Below, one piece after another: positions 54,709 to 64,000 of a stretch of 64,000 bases of DNA. The stretch lies in the NCBI RefSeq assembly GCF_032854445.1, contig NW_027017959.1:62001-126000 (forward strand), read 5' to 3'. The stretch's first letter is position 1. Each line of letters begins with the position of its first letter. The stretch comes from Liolophura sinensis. Taxonomy: Eukaryota; Mollusca; Polyplacophora; Chitonida; Chitonidae. A model generated the notes under the pieces. It saw nothing but the letters and a program-made list of their open reading frames with translations, had not been told where the DNA came from and did not search any database. Both the position numbers and the translations under genes were made by a program.

Positions 54709-55525
54709 CTAATACCTATTTACATCCGCGTAATAGCACTTATTGTCCTATCGATCTCACTATCACAGATCCATCAATTGTTCTTGATGTTCCATGGAAG
54801 GTGCATGATAATCTTTGTGGTAGTGACCATTTTAATATTATCCTAGAGCATATAACCTCTAATTCTTTAAAACGTGTAGCTAGGTGGAATTTCGATAAAG
54901 CAGACTGGATCGCATTTGACATGTTCTGCGAGGCTGATATCACTCCAGAGATTTTCAACGCAGCAGATGATCCTATATTAAAGTTTATTCAGCTTGTATT
55001 ACGAGCTGCCGATAGATCTATACCTAAGAGCTTGACAAATCTCAAATCCAAAAGTAAACCCTAGTACGACAATGACTGTCGTAAAGCCATCAAAGACCGT
55101 AAAATGGTTCAACGCATATTTCATCATTATCCCAACTGAGAATAATTTGAACCAGGTTCGTAGTTTTGGAGCTAAAGCTCGGCGATTTCTCAAGTCAATG
55201 AGACGACCTTGTTGGCGGGACTTTGTTTCGGACAATATCCCCATGCGTAAGGTATGGAACATGGTTCAGAAAGTCAGCATTTAAAAGGTGGAGATAATAT
55301 ATTAACTTTTCCACCTGATATTGGAAATAAACTAGCTGAAACAATTTCCCAAGAAATCTTCTTGAGATTCATACTTTACAATTCCAGCATATTAAAAAGC
55401 AGCAGAAAATTAAATTGCCCTTTTGTTCCAGAAATTTAAAAGATTATAATCGTTCTTTTATTATCGATGAACTTAAAACTGCATTAAAAAGGCACATATA
55501 CTGCCTGTGATCCTGATAACTTATA
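54709..55525 (+). mobile_element. I-group LINE segment 2 (endonuclease end, RT start)
   Basis: Continues the LINE from 53117: endonuclease end (open 54801-55064; GSDHFNIILEHIT retained) and the linker to RT, up to CCTGATAAC near 55520, where a Tc1 element is inserted. Resumes at 57059. Confidence 0.82.
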
Positions 55526-57058
55526 AACACTATCCAAAAAGAAACGCAAACCCTGTCCTCGGATATCAAAAATTCGTTCGAATAAAGTTATTGCTTCCAA
55601 ACTAAATTTCAGCCAAATGTAATGAAATTATACACGTCTTTAATGAAGATTACCATCCAAACAACTGCCTTTTCTCTCCTAAGTGTATTTTATTGCTCAT
55701 GACGTCACAACGCATGGACTGACCCTGTTGACGTCGCACACAGAACCATTCACATGCAAATCATGTCAATGGCAGTTATAGTGTGGGGGTGTATATAAAA
55801 GCCCATGTACTTTCGTATTTTATTCATTCATTCGTCGACGAAAGGCAGTCGGTAAAATGCCGCGACTGAGTGCTGCCGACCGAAATATCGCCATTGGTCG
55901 TCTTCAAGCCGGAGAAAGTTTTGGTACTATTGCACGACACCTAAATGTTCACAAAACAACGATATCCCGACTTTGGAGCCGTTACAACAACTTTAATTCG
56001 ACCAACGATCGCCCGAGAAGTGGAAGGTCAAGAATCACGACCCCACTTCAAGATCGGTACATCCTGGTCCTTCACCTGCGTAATCAGCATGCCCTACCAA
56101 CCGTGACTGCCACACAAATGCCAGGTTTGAGGAGAGTGTCGGCTCAAACGATTAGGAACCGTCTGAAAGAAGCGGGTTTACGTGCCTGTAGACCAGTTGT
56201 TGGACCTGTACTACGCCCCTTACATCGACGCCTACGATTCAGGTGGTGCAACAAAGTAAGGATATGGACTTTACAAAACTGGAGGCGCATCTGGTTTTCT
56301 GATGAATCCCGTTTTCTTTTGACACGTCACGACGGAAGACAGCGTGTGTATAGGAGGCGTCATGAACGCTTTGCGCCCATCTGCGTCCGGCAGGTGGACA
56401 GATTTGGCGAAGGCAGTGTTATGGTTTGGGGAGCCATCTCGTACAACCAGAAATCAGACTTGGTGATCGTTCCAGGGAGCCTGACAGCACGACGTTACAT
56501 CATCCACGTATTACAGCCTCACCTTCTCCCGATTATTTACCGACAGACACAGCTTTTTCAACAGGACAACGCCAGGCGTCATACTGCACGTGCAACAATG
56601 AACTTTCTGCAGGATTCCAACGTCAATGTCTTGCCGTGGCACTCTAAATCACCAGACCTCAACCCTATTGAACACCTGTGGGATACTCTGGATCGACACG
56701 TGCGTCAACGTCAGCCACCGCCACAGACGCTTCAACAGCTCGCCGTTGCGTTACAGGAGGAGTGAAGGGCCATTCCCCAGGAGAGAATCCGGCGTCTTAT
56801 CCGTTCTTGTCCAAGGAGATGCCGTGCAGTGATTGCAGCTCGTGGTGGTCATACGAGATACTGAGGAAGACGCCCCCTGGTGAGCAACTAGTGTCTGTGA
56901 GATGACTTTTGAAAACACAGTTTTAAACATGACCATCTTGGTTAATATTCTGCCAAATTTCTGACTTCTGTCTTCAATAAGAAAAAAGTTGTGCCATCCT
57001 AAAACTAAATATTAAAATCGGTAAAATACGGGGGTTGAGTTACTTTTTTGACAGAGTT
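55526..57058 (+). mobile_element. Tc1-type DNA transposon, copy 2 (1533 bp)
   Basis: Terminal inverted repeats (AACACTATCCAAAAAGAAAC left; AACTCTGTCAAAAAAGTAAC read inward from the right) with TA at 55524-55525 and 57059-57060. Transposase is plus strand. Nearly identical to copy 1 at 6529-8070 and, like it, sits in an I-group LINE RT. Confidence 0.93.
55857..56864 (+). pseudogene. Tc1 transposase (DD34E) with one premature stop
   Basis: 336 codons from ATG 55857 to TGA 56862-56864. Bipartite HTH DNA-binding domain (RLQAGESFGTIARHLNVHKT; VSAQTIRNRLKEAGLRA), catalytic Asp in WFSDESRF, Asp in FQQDNARRHTA and Glu in SPDLNPIEHLWD, 34 residues apart. The frame is open except for TGA at 56763-56765 where the sister copy has TGG (Trp), removing the last 33 residues. 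This is the best-preserved transposase in the window; the catalytic core is complete, so partial activity cannot be excluded. Confidence 0.93.
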
Positions 57059-58345
57059 TATGTTATTGAACCATTTATCAATTGAGACCCTCTTGGACCT
57101 GTTTAATGATATTTGGATAACTGGTAATTTTCCACCATCATTGAGGGAGGCGTGTATTATCCTGGTTCCCAAGCCGCGTTATGATCATACTCATCCTAAT
57201 TATTACCGTCCCATAGCTCTTACCATCTGTATCTGTAAGACTATGGAACGGAAGATAAATGATAGACTTGTTTGGTTCCTTTGTTCAGCATGAAAATAAA
57301 TCTTTCTAAAACCGTAACATCGGACACAGAGGGTTATATTTGTTGATGATTTCATTGGATGTGAATAACATCGAACGTCAGTGGCAGCCTTGTCTTAATA
57401 AGATCCAGAAGTGGGCAACTGAAAACGGTTTTAGATTTTCAACGTCTAAAACCGTCGGTATGCATTTTTGTAATAAACGGAGAGTTTATCACGACCCAAA
57501 ACGATTTTTTGTGGTGAACAGACTACAATTGTTGGAGAAACATCAATGTTAGGTATCATATTTGATAGTGAACTATCTTTTATAATACATATAAAAATGC
57601 TTAAAGCTAAAATGTACAAAGGCTGTAAATGTTATTAAGGTCATGCCTAGCACGAACTGGGGTGTTGACCAACCTGTTTGACTTAATTTATCTCGTTCTC
57701 TGATGAGGTCTAAATTGGACTATGGGTGCATCATTTACAGTACCGCAAGGAAATGATAGCCTAAAGTGTTGAATCCAATTCATCACCAAGGTCTGAGGCT
57801 AAGCCTTGGTGCTTTTAGAACCTCACCAGTAGAAAGTTTGTACGTGGAGGCTTATGAGCCTTCTTTACATCACAGACGTATAATACGGAGCCTTCAATAT
57901 GCTACTAGGCTTTAAGCTCATCGAACAAACCCTGCCAACGACTGTGTTTTTAATTTATCATATTTAGATAAATTTTGTAAAAGTCACAATAACATCCTTT
58001 CGTTTGGTCTTCGTATACGGGACCATATGGTGGAAACTAACGTCAAGCTAGAGGAAATAGCTCCAGTGTCCACTGCCTTCTCCCTGGCTTTTTCCGCAGA
58101 TATTCGATCTGCGAGCAAGGTTTTCTTGAAATTAAGGGTATTTATATGGATTATAAATTTATATACACTGACTAGTGAAAGAATGTCTTAGAACAGCGGG
58201 TCACTTATCCTCCACTTCCGTCCTATTCTTCAACCTTCTCTGCCGAGGTCAGAGCTATACTCCTGGCCTTAAATGTTTCCTCTGGGCGTGCCTAGAAGGC
58301 AGTGGTGTGGAGTGACTCGTTGTTCTGCCTTTTGGGAAGGCAGCA
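57059..58345 (+). mobile_element. I-group LINE segment 3 (RT to RNase H start)
   Basis: Continues the LINE after the Tc1: RT fingers (REACIILVPKPRYDHTHPNY near 57150), a large deletion through the palm (only LMISLDVNN left of the YxDD region near 57345), thumb to about 58080, and RNase H start (YTDx, AEVRAILLAL, SDSLFCL) to about 58345. Together with 52828-53117 and 54709-55525 it is one doubly interrupted element. Confidence 0.8.
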
Positions 58346-58760
58346 TTATTCTCCACACCTAGCTTATTGCTTTTAGAAACCGGTGGAGTCACAGACTTTT
58401 CTGAAAAGTTACCTCGAGTTAAATGTTGAGGCTTGCAGCCTGTCGTTTGCTATTAATGACCTTAGATTGGGCTAGAATGTCTTTCATTTTGTCACTGTTT
58501 TTAGAATCGGCAAGGCATACACAATGATTGGGAGGATGTTGTTATTATTTGGATTATGTGTTGAAAGAAATCGAAGTACATTCTCGTCAGGTTTTTTTCT
58601 GTGAGGGTTCCCTCTGATCATTCTTTGAGCAGTCCTGATTCCTTTGTCAATTAATCCTTCCGTCTAACCCCTGTTGCGTAGACTTGATTGAAGTTCTAAG
58701 AATTTGTCATTGTTTCGATTTTTCGTTTAATATTGTACAGATTTTCCTGGCAAGGGAATA
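58346..58760 (-). pseudogene. Possible RT C-terminal remnant of another retroelement
   Basis: On the minus strand, decayed frames near 58700-58440 read LSTHNPNNNNILPII and KRQAASLN-like pieces, which resemble the C-terminal end of a PLE-like RT family. Stops and frame changes are frequent. Assignment is weak. Confidence 0.3.
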
Positions 58761-59048
58761 TGGGATATTTATCCGAGTATGACGCAGGTGATTCGAACTA
58801 AAATGAAGATAGAGTTGTTAGTAGTATATACTCTTGGCCAGCATCTCGTTTACGTACATAAATAATCGACAATCTTTGAGTAGGTCGAGGCGCGGTCAGC
58901 TACATAGATCTTTGCTGATCTTGCATACCTCGTAACCGGCTCCTCGCGCCAGGGGTCGATGTACAAGCAGCAAATAAAAGGCGGGCCCCTCCACCAACCC
59001 ATGTTCAGCCTTACAGCAGGCAGGTACATTAAGTTGTGGCAATGTACC
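58761..59048. other. Unassigned flank, possibly the left end of the second Polinton
   Basis: No gene. Since the LINE at 59062-60269 carries a target duplication, DNA left of 59049 and right of 60282 was once contiguous; the right side leads straight into Polinton genes, so Polinton terminal DNA may extend leftward here. The other end is outside the window, so this cannot be tested by TIR matching. Confidence 0.35.
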
Positions 59049-59061
59049 CCGGAGCGTGTCT

Positions 59062-60106
59062 GGAATTTGAAGACTTATATGCTCAGAAGCCATCCATTGT
59101 TCCTCCACTGGGTGTTCACATCCAGAAACATGTGCAAGCAGCTGGACTTGAGCTGGATACTATCACCCCCATTCGCATCCAGGAAGATCCACCGTGGTTA
59201 TGTCCTGAGCCTCAGGTTGATACCTCGCTCTCCTCCCTGAAGAAATCTTCCACCAACCCTTTAGTATACCAGCAGGAGTTTAGTAATATGTGTTCAAAGT
59301 ATCCATTTTATCACCGCATATTCACTGACGGTTCCAAGAATGATGATGGCGTGGCTTCTGCCGCTGTCCTTGGGCCCAGAACCATTTCAACTCGGTTTCC
59401 AAATTTCTGTTCTGTGTTTACTGCGGAAGCCAAGGCAATTTTGTGCGCACTTCGGTCCATTCCAGAGCTAGGAGGTAGCAGATTTCCCATCTGCTCTGAC
59501 TCCCTTTCCTGCCTCCAGACAATTCGGGCTAGTTCGTCTGTACATCCAGACATTCTGTTTATCAGGGAGATGTTTAAACGACTTAATGAAGATTTTATCA
59601 TTGTCTTTTGTTGGGTGCCCGGGCATATGAGCATCCCTGGGAATACTGCTGCAGATGAAGCCGCGAAGGCGGCTTTGCATTCCGTTACTACCCAAACTGA
59701 CGTTCCATATTCGGACTTGCGTTCACTTATTTGCTCCTACATCAAGCGCTTGTTTCAGGCTCAATGGGATGACCAGACAACCAACAAACTGCATGATATT
59801 CGTCAGTTTGTTGGTCCAGCGCCTTCCCTTTCACGGCATCGTCTCCGCTCTTGCATTTTGAGGAGGTGTCGTATCGGTCACACACGTGCTACGCATGGGT
59901 ATTTGTTGAAAGGAGAAGATGCTCCTCATTGCTTTGCTTGTGATCAACGGTTCACAGTCAAGCACATATTGCTTGACTGTGGCGACTTTGCTCCTGTACG
60001 AGATTCCTTTTATCACGTGAGCTCTCTTTCAGAACTTTTCAATTCTGTAGAAAGTGATACAATTTTTGATTTTCCCTCTACCATTTGTATGGCAGGAAAG
60101 CTGTGA
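59062..60106 (+). CDS. LINE ORF2 C terminus: RNase H and cysteine-rich domain, open
   Basis: Open frame through the element (the frame also extends 26 bp into the left flank). RNase H boxes are complete: IFTDGSKNDDG, FTAEAKAILCAL, CSDSLSCLQTI, and GNTAADEAAKAAL, giving the Asp/Glu/Asp/Asp set. The C-terminal cysteine-rich part follows (LRRCRIGHTRATHGY, HCFACDQRFTVKHILLDCGD). It lacks endonuclease and RT because of truncation, so it cannot act alone, but it has suffered little decay, suggesting a recent insertion. Confidence 0.9.
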
Positions 60107-60269
60107 TTTTAAACTTCCGTCTGTGTTTGTTATGTGACTTCTGGTGTCCTTTTTTGACTGAATAGTAAATGAATTATCCGTAATAGATCGACTACTTGAC
60201 GTTTTATTGTCGCAATAAGACTGAAATATTGTTGAAAGCGACGTTAAAACTTTCACTCACTCACTCACT
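59062..60269 (+). mobile_element. 5'-truncated I-group LINE of a second family, with target duplication
   Basis: Flanked by a perfect 13-bp duplication CCGGAGCGTGTCT (59049-59061 and 60270-60282). Contains the ORF2 C terminus and a 3' UTR ending GACGTTAAAACTTTCACTCA repeats. Differs clearly from the CATT-ended main family. Classic 5' truncation. Confidence 0.93.
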
Positions 60270-60345
60270 CCGGAGCGTGTCTACCTACATAAACAGTCTT
60301 GTACGCCGGAGCGCGTCTGTCTACACCAGAAAGCAGGCCTTTTAG

Positions 60346-60358
60346 TTATACCCATCAG
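60346..60358 (+). promoter_or_regulatory. TATACCCAT-type upstream motif
   Basis: TTATACCCATCAG lies 24 bp before the Cys-rich gene ATG; a second TATACCCCTAG-type match occurs near 60738 ahead of the polymerase. Matches motifs upstream of genes in the first Polinton. Confidence 0.4.
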
Positions 60359-60381
60359 TGAGAGTATAACAATCTGTTACA

Positions 60382-60660
60382 ATGAGAGGGGCGAACACAT
60401 GTGCTTGGCTGCTACTGGGAGAGACGGAATTGTGTGGGAGAAAATCTCGGAGGGGGTACTGCAAGGTCCTCAATGCCCGGCTAGTAAAAGGTAGTAGATG
60501 CCCCTATCCCTTTCAAGGGGGTGGGGTAGGAGCCGAAACACCTCCAGCACGGTGTAAGGGCTTTGGCGCTGATCGCTTTCGTAAACAGGCCTGGCGCGAA
60601 AAGCGGTGCACTTTCAGAGCAGAGTGTGCACGACTAGACGTCATCGAAATTCCCTCTTAG
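60382..60660 (+). CDS. Small Cys-rich Polinton protein, 92 aa
   Basis: Open frame MRGANTCAWLLLGETELCGR, related to the 84-aa protein at 35013-35267 through the ANTCAW / ELCGR / YCK pattern in the same order. The second Cys cluster is replaced by a Gly/Pro-rich stretch and a weaker Cys pair. Zinc binding is inferred. Located at the left end of the element, like its relative. Confidence 0.65.
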   Translation: MRGANTCAWLLLGETELCGRKSRRGYCKVLNARLVKGSRCPYPFQGGGVGAETPPARCKGFGADRFRKQAWREKRCTFRAECARLDVIEIPS

Positions 60661-60885
60661 AAAAGTGGGGACACATGGCTATACCACAACTAGCTGCCAT
60701 CGAAATCTCCTCCTATTAGAGAGGGTGGGAGCACATGAGTATACCCCTAGAACAAGGATATCACTGCCTCCGATGGGCACTCCCGTCAGCTCTGTTTCCT
60801 GTTGCCCATAGTGAACATGCCTAGAGGCCCACGAAGTACCAAACCAAAGACGGCCTCAACTTCGAAGGGATGAATGCCCCCACAC

Positions 60886-63536
60886 GCCAAAGGTGGAGAA
60901 GCAGAACATCAACGTCTGCCGCTCGGACAAGGGAGTCATCGTCCATCGGCTCAGAAAGCAGCCAAGCGTCATCCGACGGGTCAACCTGCTGCTGATCGAG
61001 AAGGCAGGCAAATTCCACTATACGTGGATAAAGGACGAGTCGAAGCACCGGGAGCGCAAACACTTCTGTTAGCGCTGCCTGCATGGTTATTCCAGGAAGG
61101 AATTCCTGGAGGCTCACAAGCCAGGGTGTCGCAGGATCGAGCAGACGGCGGTGAAGGTGGAGATGTCTGAAGAAGCGGAGAACACCCTCACATTCCAGAA
61201 CCATCACAAGCAACTGTCGGTTCCCTTTATTATCTACGCCGACTTCGGGGCTCTCATCAGGAAGATCAAAAAAGCTGCCCTCAACTCCACAGCAGGAAAC
61301 ACTCAAAAGACAGAGGAGCACGAGGCCTGTAGCTACTGCTGCGTCGTGGTGCATTGTTTATTTATTTATTTGATTGGTGTTTTACGCCGTACTCAAGAAT
61401 ATTTCACTTATACGACTGTCAGCATTAGGGTGAGTGGAAACCCACGACCATCCGCAGGTTGTTAGCTTCCCATGTACGGCCGGAGTGGAAGCCACCATGA
61501 GGTAGACTTGATCTCACAGCCACAGCATTGGTCATTACGCTGCGCTAGCGCGCTAACCTACCACGGAGGTTCCCATGATGGATTGTGACACAAAACACCC
61601 CGTGGAATATAGTGTCCCGAACGCGATAGAACATTTTCTCGGGGCTTTCCAGCAGGAGGAGCAAGGGATTCAAGCTGAGCTGGCCAATACCTAAGCCATG
61701 AGAATAACCCAAGTGGATTGGCAGGTCCACAAAAGCTCCACAACCTGCAACGTTTTTGAGAAGCCTCTAGGCGGCGCATCTGTCCGCGACAACTGCCATA
61801 TCACCGGCAAGTACAGAGGTGCCGCTCATAACGCATGTAACCTAAACCTGCGGTTGAGCACTAAGACGACAATCATCCCGGTGGTCTTCCACGATGTGTG
61901 GTGCTACGATTTTCACTAACTAATGCAGGCCATATCGAAGGTGGCAGGCAAGATGGACTTTGTGTTGGAAAGGTGGGAGCTACTGCTGAGCAAAGGAAGT
62001 GTACCCCTACGAGTACATGGATTCCTGGGAGCGCTTCAAAGAAAAACTTCCGCCAAAGGAGGTCTACAGCAAGCTCTCCGACCGGCACATCGGCGAAGGC
62101 GACTACACCCATGCTGGAGGACGTTTGGCTGCCGCAGTTTAGGAGACTATCATGACATCTACACTCGCGCTGACAATCTGGTGGACGTCTTCGAGATCTT
62201 CTAGAAGACCTGTGTGCGGCAGTACGGCTTGGACCCCGCCGACTACTACACCAGCCTCATGGTGTAGCCTCTTGGCTCTCCTGGGATGCGCTCCTCAAAA
62301 AGACAGCCGTAAAGCTGGAGCTGCTCAAAGACTACGACCAGCACCTGTTCATAGAGAAAGGGATGCGTGGAGGCATCCCCATGGTTTCGAAACGCCATGC
62401 AGCAGCCAACGTCCCCGAGGTTGAGGGATCCGACCCCATGCAGCCACATCCTCTACCTGGACGCAAACAACCTATACGGATGGGCGAGAAGCCAGCCTCT
62501 TCCAAGGGGCGGATTCGAGTGGGTAGATAGCGGCACATCGTGCCAGCGTGTCTCGGAGAGACGATTGCAAACCATCTGACAGGCCAGAGGGCTACATGCT
62601 CGAAGTTGACCAGCCAACTTAGGTAAGGTACCAACACAATCTCCTTGGCGCTGGGGCGGCGCCTTCTGAGGTTGAGAAGCTGGTGCCCAACTTCCGCAAC
62701 AAGGAACGACATGTGCTCCACTACCGCAACCTATAGCTGTACCTGTCTCATGGAATGCGGCTGACAAAGGTCCACTGGGCCCTGAAGTTCATTGTTAGAG
62801 CCCTTGGATGGAGCCCTACGTCCCGATGAACACCGAGCTCCGGAAAAAGGCCACCAGTGACTTCCAGAAGGATTTGTACAAGATGATGAACAACCCGGTC
62901 TTCGGGAAGGCAATGGAGAACCTCTGCAAGCGTGTGGATGTTAAGCTGGTAAGATCTGACGTCTGATAGCCAGCCCGGCCTTCACAAGGGCAAGCATATC
63001 CGACGATGGCCTCGCGGTGCTTTAGATGCAAAAGAGCCGCCTATTCCTAAACCGGCCCTAAAGTCGGCATGAGCATTCTATACCCTTCCAGGCAACTAAT
63101 TCGTTGAATGTCAGTTGGCGTTCTGATAGAACGGCATATGGCTTTCCAGAAACTCGAAATCAGTAAGCCCATAGAATGGCTTTCCAGAAACTCGAAATCA
63201 GTAAGCCCAGTACGGAAGGCGCTGCCAGATCCTCTACAAAGACACAGACAGTTTGCTCCTCGAGATCCAGGCTGAGGATGTGTACAAGGACAAGTAAACC
63301 TGTGCGACACGTCAGATCGTTAAGGACAAATGCACTGGGCGGCCGATTGCTGCCCATACGTCATGAGCAGTACAAGGAGGCCCTGTTCGGCAAGAAGACC
63401 TTCAGTACTGCGTCCGAGCGCCACAACATTTTAAGGGCAACACCTGAACAAGGTCACGCTGCCTACTTTCGACAGTAAACGCTGGATTCCTGAAGATGGG
63501 GTTCATACCTCGGCTTACGGCCATGGAGATGCATAG
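60886..63536 (+). pseudogene. Polinton family B DNA polymerase (protein-primed type), badly broken
   Basis: Recognisable blocks in order: exonuclease-type FIIYADFGALIRKI (about 61230), a Cys/His segment NCHITGKYRGAAHNACNL (about 61790), motif A region LYLDANNLYGWARSQPLP (about 62455), motif B region FQKDLYKMMNNPVFGKAMEN (about 62860), and the C-terminal TFDSKRWIPEDGVHTSAYGH ending at TAG 63534. Many frame changes and stops, plus a SINE at 61357-61574 and a short direct duplication of ATGGCTTTCCAGAAACTCGA near 63140-63195. It would replicate the element from protein-capped ends (family knowledge); dead here. Confidence 0.88.
61357..61574 (-). repeat. tRNA-derived SINE inserted in the Polinton polymerase
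   Basis: Same family as 4042-4279 and 49012-49279, minus orientation, with a TTTATTTATTT tail side on the left and the head (minus: CCTCCGTGGTAGGTTAGCGC) on the right. It splits the polymerase after HEACSYCCVVV. A target duplication is not clear. Confidence 0.82.
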
Positions 63537-63544
63537 ATGTAAAT

Positions 63545-64000
63545 GGATTCCTTCACTGAGGAGTTCCTAGGGCCTTAGAACCCCATCTGGTGACAGCTGT
63601 ATCAGGAGGCACCACACGCAACTCCTGATAGACTAAGCCGTATGGCAGCCCATCCAGCATGTAGTAGAGCACAGGCTTATCCGGTTTGGTGGCCGAGCGC
63701 CCAAGCCCATAAACTAGAGACCAGACAGGAACTGTGGCGCGACGGCGACCGCTCTCTAGCTCACCTGGCTGGTAGATTGCGAACGTCAACATCTGAAGGG
63801 AGCTTTTGCTCACGAAGGCCAACAGGACGGTTTTTGTGCCACAGATCGAGCTTTGATGGCATCGTTATGTTTTTATTCGGCGAGGCAATTCACTTCATTG
63901 TTGAGAGTAGCCACCACAGCATGCAGCCAGGCCAACCACTTGATTGTTGACAAGGGAGGAGAGCCGCATCTCTTGGGCTTATTGGTGTCCGAATAGAGTT
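63545..64000 (-). pseudogene. Polinton integrase C-terminal part, runs off the window
   Basis: Minus strand: chromodomain-like end open at 63553-63822 (YQPGELESGRRRA, WSLVYGLGRSATKPDKPVLY, YQELRVVPPDTAV), closely parallel to the C terminus of the integrase at 38991-39965. Upstream toward 64000, after frame changes, core-end sequence can be followed. Catalytic residues lie outside or at the edge of the window. Confidence 0.8.

Larger units (their letters stand above)
60283..64000. mobile_element. Second, different Polinton, left part (runs off the window)
   Basis: Order: Cys-rich mini-gene (plus), Polinton DNA polymerase (plus), integrase (minus, convergent). The polymerase type differs from the first Polinton's polymerase-helicase gene. 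A SINE and possibly a LINE (59062-60269) have inserted in it. No right TIR is visible in the window. All large genes are broken. Confidence 0.85.

Overview
The window looks like repeat-dense nuclear DNA from an invertebrate, most likely a marine mollusc (bivalve or gastropod; inferred from the repeat families, not proven). There are no operons, rRNA genes or CRISPR arrays. Almost everything recognisable is mobile DNA in nested layers, and nearly every reading frame is broken by stops, frameshifts or deletions. The AT-rich background is made of one family of non-LTR retrotransposon (I-group LINE: CCHC zinc-knuckle ORF1; ORF2 with APE endonuclease, reverse transcriptase and RNase H; 3' end in CATT repeats), present in about fifteen whole or partial copies on both strands.

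Layout. 1-5.9 kb: LINE fragments, tRNA-derived SINEs, a piece of a second retroelement family (provisionally Penelope-like, 'PLE') and unassigned DNA. 5.9-8.6 kb: a LINE split by a Tc1 transposon. 8.6-19.3 kb: an older LINE (8622-12531 plus 18184-19298) into which a nearly full-length copy (12532-18183) inserted. 19.3-23.2 kb: LINE scraps. 23.2-29.0 kb: a PLE split by a minus-strand LINE (23693-28382) with a matching 8-bp duplication. 29.26-29.7 kb: a coding exon-like stretch of host character. 29.75-33.6 kb: LINE 3' fragments and a second PLE. 33.6-49 kb: a minus-strand LINE split by a 13,000-bp Polinton/Maverick (34745-47744). 49-58.3 kb: more LINEs, one hosting both a PLE and a second Tc1. 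59.06-60.27 kb: a 5'-truncated LINE of another family. 60.3-64 kb: the left part of a second, different Polinton that runs off the window.

The two Polintons are the highlight. The first has terminal inverted repeats, a target duplication, a DDE integrase, an A32/FtsK-type packaging ATPase, a probable major capsid gene and several small Polinton-type genes. Its replication gene is an unusual chain of B-type polymerase palm motifs, an SF1 helicase and an HNH nuclease motif. The second carries the usual Polinton protein-primed type DNA polymerase next to an integrase. Both start with a related small Cys-rich protein and share a TATACCCAT-like upstream motif. All their main genes are broken, so both look like dead endogenous copies. 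A further observation is a conserved nested-pseudoknot fold at the 5' end of the LINE family, resembling the layout of HDV-like ribozymes.
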